Origin: Pomacea canaliculata
Lineage: Eukaryota > Mollusca > Gastropoda > Architaenioglossa > Ampullariidae
NCBI RefSeq assembly: GCF_003073045.1
Contig: NC_037594.1
Location: forward strand, 18,606,927 to 18,670,926
Direction of reading: 5' to 3'
DNA length: 64,000 nucleotides
This document shows positions 26,906 through 39,357 of this stretch, piece by piece. The position numbers and the translations under genes are program-made. The notes under the pieces are model-generated. The model saw only the letters and a list, made by a program, of their open reading frames with translations. It was not told where the DNA came from and did not search any database. How positions within the stretch are numbered: position 1 is the first letter of the stretch; every line of letters begins with the position of its first letter.

Positions 26906-29900
26906 TTATTCGTCAGATAAGCAGAGGTTACAGAACTTGCGGCAATATTTGAACCCGAGGTCATCGTCAAGACAGATGGGGGTGGACGTGTCGTTCATCT
27001 GAAGACACCCTCGCACTGACAGGTGGTCGCTACAGACGCTGGGGTGCGGCGGAGCTTGAGGAGATAAAGAGATTTAACACTATACAAGCACAAGTAGTAG
27101 GGATTTACGAATGAAAAATAAAGAGAAACAAAGTTTATGCAAACAGCAACAAAAACCATCCCACACACACAGACAACAATGTTTTAAATTTCACTTTAGT
27201 TTTTCTTTTAATCTTCCTTTCATCTTCAGTTTTAGATAGTTGAGCGTAGTTTTATTGTAGAATTTCTTGGCGAGAATTTCCGCCAAACATAACTTTTAAT
27301 TTATCCTGCTGATAGAGAGGTCAGCTAGTGTTACTTACGGCAGCCAACTTCGTCGGAGCCATCGCTGCAGTCGTTGTTGCCGTCACACCTGTAGTCACCG
27401 CGAATGCACTGGCCGCTGGTGCACAGGAAGTGTGTGGTGGTGTTGCACACTGCGAGGCCCAGTGATGATTATTGCAGGTGCGACACAATGCAGGCAATAG
27501 TTACAGGTGAGACACAATGCAGGCAATGATTACAGGTGTGACGATAGAATGCAGGCAATAATTACAGGTGAGACACAATGCAGGACAATAATTACAGGTG
27601 AGACACAAAGCAGGCAATAATTACAGGTGAGACACAATGCAGACAATAATTACAGGTGCCCATGTCTATAGTGGCCATTGTCTCAGCTGTTTATTCTTAA
27701 ATAATGTTTACGATTGAGTCTGTCTGATATTATGCTGCACGTGGACTATGCGTCCATCCACACAAGAAGAGAGAGCAGAACTACAGAAATGTAGGTAACG
27801 GAGAGGGAAGGAGGAGAAAATTGAAGGGAGGTAATACAGAAGGAGGGGAGAAAAGGGGAGAGAAAGAGAGACAAGGGGAGTGTGGCATTGACATCACATC
27901 GGATCACGGGGGGTGAATGCTACTCACCGCAGTTCTGCTCGTCGCTACCATCGGGACAGTTGGCCCAACCGTCACACCTCCAGTCATCAGGGATACATTT
28001 GGTCGAGTTGGCGCAGTGAATGTAACCGTCGTTGCACGTGTCTGCAGAGAGAAAGAAAGACAAAAAATCTCTTAACAAAAAAATAAATGTAAATAATTTA
28101 ACAATTGCAGAAATTCTAGTCCAAAGAGAATTTAATAAATACAAGCTGACACGGAAGACGAGGTCAGAATGTCAATGTCTGAGCTGCAAGACATGGCAAG
28201 TAACCAAACGAGAAGAGAGACAAATGGACATTTCTGTCTTCCTTTCATCCTACCACGTGGCTTAATTTACATATTTATGTTCATCTGATTGGCAATGGAG
28301 CTACGTTCTCAGGGAAAATCTTCAAAACATGGCACAAAATTTTTCAACAGTATGAGGTCCATCAGCAAGTCCAGCCATGAAGCCATCCATTCACCAGAGC
28401 GAGACGGATGACACTACAACCTACCGCAGTTGCTCTCGTCCCATCCGTTGCGACAGTCGTTGTCGCCGTCACACAGCCACGTGGGGTCGATGCAGATGGT
28501 GGTGTTGGGGCACTGCACTTGATACGGTCTGCAGACTGTGTCGTCTGCAACCAGGGAATGTGGTGTGAGGGGAATAACTCACATGGTTTAACTTCCATAT
28601 TACAGTGAGCTACATATGTGACACACCTTAGAATCAAATTAAATTAAAAGTGTGATTAACAGTACAAAAGATACAAAGACTAATACCAAGGTGTAAAACT
28701 GGAACAAGAGGTCACGAGCTGGAGTTTCAAAACGAGGCGCCAAGAGTCAAATAAACCAAACAAGTAAAACTTACCGCAGTTGCTCTCGTCCCAACCGTCA
28801 CGGCAGTCGTCGACACCATCACAGATGTCCCATTCGTTGATGCACCTGAATTCGTCGCATCGATGCATCCCAGGTCTGCACGTGACCAAGTCTGCAGCCA
28901 CGTGACATTGTGACAGGAGGTTATAGCAGACAAGACATGTGGATGATGAAAGATGTTGAGACACACCTAACATCGTTTTTACTTCACAGTTACTGTATAC
29001 TCTGTACATTGAGACAATCATCATCATCAAAATACATTTATCAAAATAATTTTCAAGAAAACACTCACGGCAGTCAGTCTCGTCGCTCATATCTCCGCAG
29101 TCGTTATCCGAATCGCAGATGAAGGACGACGGAACACATTTACCATTCTGGCACTGAAACTTGTGTTCACCTCTGCACACACACTCTACAAAAAAATTGT
29201 TAATTAATTGTTAGAAGCATCCTGTGATTGAAACTATCTGACAGAGGAATAAAATTTGTATTCTCCTTACACACGCTGCAAAAAAAAAAAGTTACGACAG
29301 TTAACTATTTTCAAATATCACACACATTGTAAATGTTTTAAAAAATGTTCACCAAGATACCAAAAAAAACTTTCAAAAAATTGTTGCAATAAGCCAAAAT
29401 GTTCATGATAAAAGTTATTTGATGCCAGCAGCACACAACAATAAAAATAAAAATTAATTTGTCAGAATTTAAATTTTAAACAGTGCATGTGTGAGATTTG
29501 TCTTGTTTGTCTTGTGTCAAATAACTCGAGATTGATGTTCTTCTATATATCTATTTTAAACAGCTGTATTAATTGTTTCATAATAAAATGTTGGGTAAAG
29601 TCCGATGTTACAGTAACACCTGTCACTGACCACATTCCTGTTCGTCAGATCCGTCCTGACAGTCGGCTTGAGTGTCGCACGTCCACTCCGCCAGGATGCA
29701 CTCCCCGGACTTGCACATGAACTGGTTCTCACCACAGGTTGTGACTGTAAAGTGGATGTCAAAGGTCACACAGCAAGGTATTGGTTTCAACGAAAATATT
29801 TTAACTGCCTTGCTCTATATCTGTACTGTTGTTTACCTGCATGCTCACATGAGGGAATCACATGCTTTCCATTTTATACCTTCTTTCAACACGTTCACCT

Positions 29901-30102
29901 ATAAAATAAGTTCATGTGTTACATTAAACACTCTTTTGTTTTTCCTTTATAGGTAGGAAGGAGTGATGAAAGACATGTTCGACTCACCTTGTCGTTTCCT
30001 CATTGTGCCAGGGTTCAAATCTCGTTTAACTTTGTTCTTATAGTTTATGTCTGCCTCTGTGACTGTCACCACCAGAAACAGGAGGATTGCAAACCTCAAC
30101 AT
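26906..30102 (-). CDS. L5: secreted LDLa(6)-ShKT-like protein, subfamily II, intact
   Basis: Eight exons: signal/pro 30102-29988, A 29744-29631, B 29185-29069, C 28891-28775, C' 28544-28425, D 28041-27928, E 27449-27339, F 27054-26906. Together they give 318 residues with no break. The leader starts [18 protein letters not shown]; the pro-region has KVKR and ends MRKRQ. A is [48 protein letters not shown]' [33 protein letters not shown] (the Asp before its fourth cysteine is Asn, a weakened calcium ligand), and [16 protein letters not shown] is unusual at PPPHPSVC, then [27 protein letters not shown], stop. A 29-bp minisatellite sits just upstream of exon E. Poly(A) signal near 26738-26743. 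Confidence 0.92.
27472..27658. repeat. 29-bp minisatellite in the D-E intron of L5
   Basis: About six and a half units of a 29-bp motif containing GACACAATGCAGGCAATAAT and ending TTACAGGTG. It starts about 22 bp from the E-exon acceptor. Confidence 0.92.
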
Positions 30103-31077
30103 GTCTCCTTGTTTAAATGTCTTCCTAGAATGAAGGAGAGAGTGGAGTGGAAGGACTGATAGAAAGACCTTTGCGCACGGGTTGCCAGCTGTCGCTGTCT
30201 GTGTAACATGGTTTCTCTCTGATACTCATTGTGTGTCACGCTGTGTCCTCGTGACCTGATTAACATTTCTTGATAGACCTTAGACAATGGTCTCAGTGTT
30301 ATCTCCTTTTACAGTGAATCCTTTAGCATGTCGTTTGTTGCCGCGTGTTCAGTAATCACACGGAGTAACAGTTCGAAAAAATGTTTGGCTTCCTGGCAAA
30401 AAGAAAAGCTTAGACTTTCACTTAAAAAAAGGTTTGTAAAAACATGAGTTAATGTGTGATTTTATGTGTGTGTGTAGAGGCTCTGTTGCCTTATAAATTC
30501 ACACACGTGACAGACAAGATTTTCTTGTCCCACTAAAAATCATCTGACTGTGACCTGTCCCCTGCAATATCCGCACCCAGGTGTAACTCTGCATCTACCT
30601 TCTCTATTTCCAGGCTCTATAAGACTGTCCCACTAAAAATGTCACTGGCGGTTTATCTCTATATATTGTTTTTTGAATTTCTTTTGATACTTTAAAGCAA
30701 GATTCTGCTTCTTTTGTCTCGTATATTCATGTAAATAAACACGCGCAGTGACACCAGTAGCTCATGTTCACTTTCAATAGAAAATATATTACAACCGTGA
30801 GTTCCGTAGTTAAGCAAAATTTAATCTTCTTTTTGGAAGCCAAAATAATTTTCTTTATAATAAATCAGATAAATTACCAGAAAGAAGATTCATCAGATCA
30901 TCTGAAGCATGAAAAATTCATGGAGAACAAAAGCAAGGAATTGTTAGTCCGAAATAAGCTCCTCGCAGAATTCCAACCTTTTACATTTTCAATGCCATTC
31001 ATGGTCGTTCGCGAAGGGACGATGATTTTAGGAAAGTGTAGAATGAGGCTATCCACCTGTTTTACCCTGAAAGTCTC
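30103..31077. other. Intergenic region L5/L6
   Basis: L5 promoter side and L6 3' UTR. The phrase GTCCCACTAAAAAT occurs twice (about 30528 and 30627), a possible local duplication or repeat end. No gene seen. Confidence 0.45.
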
Positions 31078-32766
31078 TCATTCATCAGGGGAGCAAAGGT
31101 CACAGAACTTGCGACAGTACTTGAAGCCCAGGTCGTCGTCGAGGCAGACGGGGGTCGATGTGTCGTTCATCAACCAACACCCGTGGATTGTCATTCGGTC
31201 CCTGCAGACACTTGGATGCAGAGGAGCTAAGGGAAGAAAGCAAACTTTTACCATCACTCTGTCCATGATGGGCTTTAAGACATACAAAACGAGAGATAAA
31301 ATAAAGAGTATGTAGGAAAAAATATTTATACACAAGTCTGAAATGTGATACTAACAACTATTACGGATGGAAATGAGTTAAAGCAAGAAGAAATAAGGAA
31401 AAAAAAAGGACAAAAAAAATGGAGGAACATAACAGACTCAAAACGTATGTAAATATATCCATTGATGTTTTTAATTAGATTTCATAAATTTCAATATCTT
31501 TCATTGGAGGCATCATCGTCCGCTTCTCTCGTGATTACACTCGAGTCATCATGTCCTCATTTTAATCTTCATCGTCCTCCTCAAGCTATAACCGCTGAGT
31601 AAGAGCTTGTGGTCTGACTCCTCCAACTCCTCCAACAATTTTGTAACATTTGTGTCAAGAACAGCTGACATACTTATGTAAGACAACTATGGAATTTCTG
31701 CTCAGAAAACTTTTGCACAAGGACGTCAGGGAAAACAGAACCTTTAACCTCCTGACCTCGACTTAAGCAGAAAGAGAGCAGCGCGTGCTACTTACGACAA
31801 CCAGTTTCGTCGGATGCGTCGTTACAGTCGATGTTGTCATCGCACCTAAAATACTCGGGCACACACTGGCCGTTGGTGCACAGGAAGTGGGTGGTAGTGT
31901 TGCACTCTTGGAACAGAAATAACAGAACATAAATGGTCTTCACACTGATGTTGATAATTATCCTATTATAATATTGTAATTATTATTATCATTTTAGCGA
32001 CAGTCGTGTGAAGCGGGGAGCTTGGCATTTACAAATGACAATAAGCATTCTGCACTAAAAAAAAAACAAACAAACTTCCAAGGATGGATTGAAATTATGT
32101 AGTGAGAGAGACTTAGTAACCTTGCAATCTCAGAAATTCAGTTGAGGGGGGAGGTAACTCACCACAGTTCTGCTCGTCACTTCCGTCGGCACAGTTAGGC
32201 CAGCCATCGCACCACCAGTTAGAGGGAATGCAATGGGTCGAGTTGGTACAGAGGATGTGGTCCCCTCTGCATGTCCCTGAAATGGGGAAAAATATATCTG
32301 AAGAGAATGGTTTGTTGGCTCTGGATGTGCTGACATGGCTCCGAGAAAACACATCAAAAAATAAAAACCTCGACATGCAGATTTGGACAAAGCCATCCAT
32401 CGGTCCATCCAATACTATCTATTTTTGTAAGCTATATTACTGTCTTTGATTCCTCCATCAATCGCCAAGAATGTATAAATCTGTAAATCATATGCCGGAG
32501 TTTTTTTTTTCCTCCATCCACCCATCCGACCATACGTACACAGCGACTGTCAAGTCAGACCAGCACAACCTACATCAGTGACGTCACAACTCACCGCAGT
32601 TGCTCTCGTCCCACCCGGTACCGCAGTCATCTACCCCGTCACACACCCAATGTTCGTCAATGCACACAGAGTTGTCGCACTTGACTTGCCACCATCTGCA
32701 TGCTCCATAGTCTGCAGAACGCATCATCATCATCATCAGCAGCAGCAGCAGCACCAGCACCACCAG

Positions 32767-32798
<32 letters not shown>

Positions 32799-34420
32799 TC
32801 ATTGCAGCAATTCATTGGACTAACATTGGACAGTCAACCCTCAGCGACGACAGACCACGTACCGCAGTTTCTCTCGTCCCAGCCAGTGCCACAGTCGTCA
32901 AAAAAGTCGCACAGCCATTGCTCCGGAATGCATTTAAAATTGTCGCACTGCACCTGGCCGGGTCTACAGGTGGTCAAGTCTGTAAGCAAGAAGAAAGAAA
33001 AGCAAAAAAATGAAAGAGAGAGAATTAATAAAATTTAATGGGAGAGAGGAATAGAGTGAAAAGAGAAAAAGCGAACGCGAGAAAAAAAAGAGACAAGAGC
33101 GAAAAGGATATTCTCCTCTTTGCCAGGAGAGAGAAACAAAGAAAAAGAGTCCTGATGGCAGAAGACCATGACTCGTGTAAGCAGGTAACAATATAAAGAT
33201 TGATTCCCCAGTTCCCAAAGAGGAGATAACACATAGACGTCAACAAAGATAGTTTCTTGAAAAAGACAAAACACTTTCGATGTTTACGCCTAGAAAAGTA
33301 AAACTTACCAAACTGGACTAGATAATGGGTTACGATGCAAAAGTGAAACAGAAACGAATTTTAAATGAAGAGAAACACTCACGGCAGTCTGCTTCGTCGC
33401 TATTATCGCCGCAGTCGTCCATATTATCACAGATGAAAGACGAGGGCACGCACCTACCGTTGGGGCATTGAAACTTGTGCTCTCCCCTGCAAATGCACTC
33501 TGGCAAAATGACAGAAAAAGTATTGTAGTCATGGAGGTGAACTTTCACCCCTCCCCGTGTACAATTACCTGGGAGGAGGGGCAAACTACATTACAGTCGC
33601 AGTAATGGAATCACATGAGCTCGTGAATCAGGTGTGCGATCAGCAGAGAAGGGAGATGTAAGGGTGATGTGCAAAGCGTGTCTGAAGCTGGATGTTTTTA
33701 ACGCCGTGGTCAGCAGCACTTACTGCAATCTGATTCATCGGACCCGTCCACAGTCGGCTTGAGTGTCGCACGTCCACTCCGCTAGGATGCACTCACCGGA
33801 AGTGCACATAAACTGGTTCTCACCACAGATTCTTGCTGCGATGGTGTGACAGAAGGCCAAAAAATTTTGTTAAAAAACTGTTAATGGAAGAAAGGAAGGA
33901 AAGAAAGATAAAAGGAAAAGAAAAAGAAATTAAGTAAGAAGAAGATGATGAAGCTTTGACATGACTTTTAATTGTTCTGTATCCATACACAACTTCACTA
34001 AGGTTTGAAACGCCACAGGACAAGTCTATGGACAGTAAAATCTGCGTGCACACGTTTCATTCGTCCGTTGTGAGCGTTGGGTGCAGTTGGTGGCGCAGTG
34101 GCTAAAGCGTCTGTCATCACGACAGTGAGAGTCGGGTGTAGAGGGTTCGTATTTCGGCTCTGACACCCTTCTCTCTCTGGGTGTGACACCTGTTTACAAG
34201 AGTGACCAGTCGGGTTGTTGTAACCTCGGTCTATAACATCTCGTTCGTTGTCAAACACATGAGTTTTCTCTTCAAGGGGAGCGATAAAGAAACGGTTCTC
34301 TCACCTTGTCTTTTAGTCTTCAGACCAAGCTGTAGGGTGCGCTTTATTTTGTCCTTGCGAGATTCCACCGCTCCTGTGACTGTCAGCACCAGAAAAAGAA
34401 GAAATACACACCTTCAGCAT
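31078..34420 (-). CDS. L6: secreted LDLa(6)-ShKT-like protein, subfamily II, frame interrupted
   Basis: Eight exons: signal/pro 34420-34305, A 33835-33724, B 33499-33383, C 32979-32863, C' 32711-32595, D 32276-32163, E 31906-31796, F 31226-31078. The leader has the usual hydrophobic core and a pro-region ending KTKRQ, but the exon is one base long after MLK. A is two bases short before its last third. From B onward every exon is open: [28 protein letters not shown]' [46 protein letters not shown] is [35 protein letters not shown], stop. Both faults are at the 5' end, so this is a decayed copy or an assembly error. TATATAAG at 34526-34533. Confidence 0.75.
32722..32802. repeat. Compound (CAT)n(CAG)n(CAC)n triplet tract
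   Basis: Three triplet motifs in series, about 10 bp upstream (minus strand) of the L6 C' acceptor. Parallels the triplet tracts in the same introns of L4. Confidence 0.95.
34080..34200 (+). mobile_element. tRNA-derived SINE head inside the first intron of L6
   Basis: Box A-like TGGCGCAGTGGCTAAAGCG, then a box B-like GGGTTCGTATTTC about 45 bp on, the layout of a tRNA-related SINE promoter. The tail and target-site duplications were not resolved. Confidence 0.55.
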
Positions 34421-35049
34421 GATAGTTAATCTTCGTTTCTTCCTAAAGTGACCAAAAGGGAGGGGGAACTTGTAGTTCTGTCCCTTGACATGTGCCAAAT
34501 GTTTGCTTGCGAGAACGGTTGGGCTCTTATATACCGAGTGTGTCACGTGGTGTAAAGTGTGACCTGTATTTTTTGTTTAGAATTTTAGTTATCTCATTTA
34601 ATTTTTGAATTTTCTTCGTGTCTGTCTGTCTTTCGGTCTGTTTTTCAGCTCGTTCAGCTGAGTAACATTTCGGAGCGTGCTCATGACTCACCTGGTTAGC
34701 GCTTCTCTCCCTTTGCGCTATGGTCATAGTGATTGTCTCACTTTGCACTATGGTCAAACGTTATCAGTAATAATTTGAGGCCACAAACAGACATTCTCTC
34801 TCTCTCTCTCTCTCACTCACACACACACACACTCAATCTTCACACGCACGCATCTTTAACTTAAAAAAAAGCCCAAACAATTTTTTTTCGCGACTGTAGC
34901 TACGGACTAAACATTTGAGTTTTAATGAGCAACTCAAGGCAGTCTACAGGCTGGAAACTACGGTCTTTTTTCATGCCACCACGGCCTTCACTGTCACAAA
35001 CATCTGTAGTTGTCCTGCAATATGGAGATGACGAAGGGAGACAACCGCT
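34421..35049. other. Intergenic region L6/L7
   Basis: L6 promoter plus L7 3' flank. A (CT)n(CA)n tract lies at about 34796-34832. No gene. Confidence 0.55.
34526..34533 (-). promoter_or_regulatory. TATA box of L6
   Basis: GGTATATAAGAG on the minus strand, about 107 bp before the L6 ATG. Confidence 0.6.
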
Positions 35050-37723
35050 CTAGTCCTGGCAGTGGTTGCAGAACTTGCGGCAGAACTTGAAGCCGTGCTC
35101 GTCGTGCAGACAGATTGGCCTCGTCGTCTCGTTCAGAAGGATGCAGTCGCGGATGGAGAGATGGTCGATGCAGTGGGCGGGGTGGATAGTGGCTGTGTGA
35201 TAACAAAGTAAGTGATGCAACTTCCGGTTGCCCAAACTTCAGGCGAAGTGTTTGAAAATAACAGTAACTTAACGAGAATTGAGAACACGAAACGTTATGT
35301 GAGTCTTGAAAGAAAACACCGGAACAAAAGCAGTTAAAAGATGTTAAGTAGATTTTGAGTGAGAAAATAAAAAAAAAAAAATCGAAAGGAAAATTTGAAA
35401 CAAATTCAAAATAATTAAAGAAGAGAACGTTAAAGCACAACATGTCTTAATAAAGGAAGACTAAGACGAAAACTTTTTTTTTAATCAGAGAAAATATAAG
35501 ATCAACATTTTATATAGAACATGAATTAAAAGCAAAGATGAAAGTAGAATTATGGAAAAAATAATAAAAATGGATATTTTAACTTAAAAATAAAAGAATG
35601 AAAAAGATCCGAGATTTGAGAAGAAAATCTGTGGAAGATAGTGGGAATAAAAGTTTTTTTTTAATGAAAAAAGTAAGGGGAGAATATCTTCAAGGAATAT
35701 AATGAGAATGCAACTTAAAACTGAGCTTGTAAAATGTAAGAACCTTATTACACTTACGGCAGTTAACTTCGTCAGAGTTATCGCCACAGTCGTCAGCACC
35801 GTCGCACCGCCATGTGTGGAAGATACACCGTCCGGTGCCGCACTGCCAGTGGGTGGCATCGCACTCTGCTCACAGACAGGACACAGGACAGGAATGATAG
35901 TGTGCCACACACACACACACACACACTCACACACACACACACACACAATTGCACACACACACACTCACACACACACACACACTCACACACACAACACACA
36001 TGCACTGCACACACAATTATTTATCACAACATAATATAGTCACGCATGGGAAACAGAGGCAAGCAGATCGTGACGAGGCCATGGTCACTCACCACAGTTC
36101 AGTTCGTCACTTCCGTCAGGACAGTCCCTGATCATGTCACACCTGTAGCTGGAGGGCACACACCGATCACCTGCAGCGCAGTGAAACATGTAGGAATTGC
36201 ACGTTCCTCCTGCAGATAAATCATCAGCATCAGCATCAGCATCAAATAACATTTAATATCAATATGTTTGTGTTTCCAGTTACTTCACAGATATTGTACC
36301 CTCTTCATCATCGCTCACCGCAGTCCCGCTCGTCCCACCCGTCGCCGCAGTCATCGTCCCCGTCGCACACCCATGTCACCTCCACGCACTTGTAGTTGTC
36401 GCACTGCACCTGGCCAGTGCCACAGGTGCCTGGGTCTGTCGGCAACATCAAAGAGGAGCCATCAACAAGATATAAACATAAAGTAAGTGGGTGCTGGAAT
36501 CAGATTTAATAAGCTGTGTACATTATTAGGTATTGTTCTCTTTAAAGTGGTAAATAAACAACTGCTTAAAATGAAATGTGAAGATGTAAAAAATTCAGCT
36601 CAAACCTATAACACAGTCGGTCTCGTCGCTGTTGTCACCGCAGTCGTCGTCACCGTCGCAGACGTGTTTGGCGGGGATACACGGGCCGCTGTGACACTTG
36701 AACTGGTGCTCGCCGCCACACTCACACGCTGGAGATAAAGAAGAAAAGAACAAACAAGAAAACAAAAGAAGGTTCTCTTTATTTTCTTTCTTCTTATTGT
36801 TGTTTTTTTCTGTTAATTATTTTTATCTTTATTTATGTTTTTTGTCTTTTCCTTTATTTGCCTGCAATTCTTTATGAAGCCTTTAAAACATCCTAGTCCT
36901 GGTGGATAAGAGTATTTAACTAATTGATAGATCAGATAGTCAGGCTCGTTGGTTTTTTGGTTTGACCTGCGAGAACTGGAAGAGGAGCATCACCTAGCAG
37001 CCTGCTCAGTGATGTGACCTCTTGACCTACTCACGACAGTCACGCTCGTCGGCGCCCATCGAAGCAGTCGAACTGGTTATCGCAAGTCCAGTCCATCATT
37101 ATGCACTCGCCTGACGGACAGTGAAACTTGCCATCGGGGCAGGGTGCAGCTGCAAACAACGGGAAGTCGGTAGTTAATAAACAAGGACATGGAAGGATGT
37201 AGGTAATGGAGTTAATTGGTAAATAAAAGATTGATTTACTGATAGGCAACCTGACAGATTGGCGGGTTCCACATGAAACAAAGACTCCTGACAGGTAGAT
37301 AGACTAAGGTGAGCTCTGGGTTGGATATAATGTTGCCCAGTAATCATTCATCTTGTGCCAGTAGGAGTGTGTACAGTTACGAACCCTTCCTTCAAGGTGG
37401 GTGTGAGAGAGAAAAAAGTCAGTTGGAAACAACACAAAAATCTATTAAAAAAAAAATAAAAATGCTACTCTGATTCATGTATGTGTAACTAATTAGTCCA
37501 CCTGCTCTATATAGCTTTTGTCACACACACACACACACACACACAGACCATAGCCACTACACCCTCACGACATCCTCTCTGTTGGAAGGAAGGAAGGTCA
37601 CTCACTTGTTGTCGCTTGGCGTCTGACAAACTCTGGTTTCTTGTCCAGGTCTCTGCTCTTCTTCATTTTAAAAGCCCCTGTGACGGCCAGGCCGGCAACA
37701 CAAAGGAGAACTAACTTCATCAT
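35050..37723 (-). CDS. L7: secreted LDLa(5)-ShKT-like protein, subfamily I
   Basis: Seven exons: signal/pro 37723-37606, A 37149-37035, B 36728-36606, C 36435-36319, D 36209-36093, E 35865-35758, F 35192-35050. The leader starts [18 protein letters not shown]; the pro-region ends [11 protein letters not shown], three residues longer than in L3. A resembles L3 ([10 protein letters not shown]) but is one base long at a run of G, breaking frame before SDE. In B the usual donor after the last cysteine is lost, and a GT six bases further keeps phase 1, adding two residues. F differs most: [33 protein letters not shown], stop. TATAAATA at 37848-37855. Confidence 0.8.
35908..36010. repeat. Long (CA)n with periodic CT interruptions
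   Basis: Over 90 bp of CACACA broken at intervals by CACTCA, in the D-E intron of L7. The interruptions suggest higher-order duplication. Confidence 0.95.
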
Positions 37724-37847
37724 GGCTGCTCCTGTCAACTGTCTTCTGTTACCTTATGAACATGTACCTGCCACACAAAGTCTGGGCGGCTATCTCACAA
37801 ACTCTGATACTTCTGATTGCGACTGTGCAGACATGTATGACCTGATT

Positions 37848-37855
37848 TATTTATA
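37848..37855 (-). promoter_or_regulatory. TATA box of L7
   Basis: CTATAAATAAAT on the minus strand, about 125 bp before the L7 ATG. Confidence 0.6.
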
Positions 37856-38661
37856 GTCTGGAAACCAAGCATTTTATCTAAGTATTTTATTTAAAGTTTG
37901 TGCCTATCTTTTGAGAACTTAGAGGTTTTCGGCTGTGGAGCAATAAGACATTGGCGAGAAGAACGACAGGATGGGAGAGGACTTTGTTGGTGTCATTGTC
38001 CCTTGAACAAAAAGAAATTTAGACGTTCAAAAAATAAATTAATTGACAAAATTCTCTGCAATTTTATTACGATTAGAATAACCACTATTGCCAGAAACAA
38101 AATATAAAGCAAAACTAAAATAAAAAATCAGGCGTGGTGAGCATGCGCAGTCGACTGTGACTGGAATCATGAAGGAGGCGATAGTCAGGAGGACACGAGG
38201 AGTTTTTGAGATGACAGTCTTCACCACTGTAGCCCTATTTCATTCTGTTCGTGTGTGGGATTTAGATGTTCATATGAAAACTACCTGATGGCTGTATATG
38301 AGAAAGTCTCGCCCCGGACCTTGCATAATCAAAAATAGCATCACTATGGTGATAAGTTGTATTATTTGCCATGGAAACTGGATAATCAACATCATGGGAG
38401 AAGGAAACCTGCAGACAGTCCAGGGGCCAGGGGCATGCGGCTCAGTTTTTCACCTCTTCAAACCTTTTTATCTCTTATTCTATTCCAGTCCTGAAAAGTC
38501 ACGTCTGATGATCCTGGACAGCTTGTGACCCCGTCTGACACTGCAGATAGCATGAGGTCTACAGTATTCTGTTGATTTTTCTCCTCCGAAATCGTGTAAT
38601 ACTTGTTACATACACATTATCTTTCTTATCCAAATTTTGCTATAATGATACTTTCCGTATT

Positions 38662-38780
38662 TTGTTTGTTTGTTTGTTTGTTTGTTTGTTTGTTTGTTTG
38701 TTTGTTTGTTTGTTTGTTTGTTTTGGTTGGTTGTTTGGTTGGTTGGTTGGTTGGTTGGTTGGTTGGTTGGTTGGTTGGTT
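38662..38780. repeat. (GTTT)n followed by (GGTT)n
   Basis: About 14 GTTT units changing to about 13 GGTT units. It yields Phe-Val-Cys-Leu and Trp-Leu-Val-Gly shadow frames. Confidence 0.97.
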
Positions 38781-39357
38781 GGGTGGTGGGTGTTGTTTTT
38801 TGTTTTGTTTTTGTTTTTCTTTTTTTACATTCTCGTCGCCTGCTTTCAGAATTGTCGTCATCGCGAGATTAACTGGAATTTTTTGTTTCTCTGTTTTGTC
38901 ATGTTATTGTCCTGGTCTCATTGCAGTGAGCTTATATCATGCCATTGTGGTCATCTCTTTACGTTGACTTCAATAATTCATATCATGTCAATGTGATGTA
39001 TCATATCATCCTCCCTCTGTCACTGTGCTGCAGTTTTTGAGACAGTTCAGTTAACAACGTTTTTACCACCAACTAAATACAACTAGTATCAGTTTTCCAA
39101 ATACTTGATTATTTTTAACAAAACTCGAAACATCCTTCCCTTTAAAGAAAATAAATCTAACACATATATAATTTTATTTCAGAAATTAGCCAGAATATGC
39201 AAAGCATTTTTCTATTGTGTAAAAGGCTGTCAAGACGACAGCAGATGGTCTCCCTATCCAGTCCCACAAATATTTCACGATGTCTGTAGTCAGGTTTGTC
39301 TGTGCTCCTTCACGAAGGAGATGGAAGAAATAAGTTGTTGCTCCCACACTCGGGGTC

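Larger units (their letters stand above)
37724..39357. other. Intergenic region L7/L8
   Basis: L7 promoter on the left and L8 3' UTR (AATAAA, minus strand, near 39172-39177) on the right. The middle holds a 115-bp tetranucleotide tract. The final ~350 bp matches the 3' flank of L9 near 43.5-43.9 kb (shared TCATATCATCCTCCCTCTGT). No gene. Confidence 0.6.

Noticed and set aside
30764-31315. A 183-residue plus-strand open frame
   Set aside because: It runs antisense over exon F of L6, and its conserved part is the shadow of that exon.
35908-36131. His/Thr-rich proteins around 35.8-36.1 kb
   Set aside because: They are translations of the (CA)n tract.
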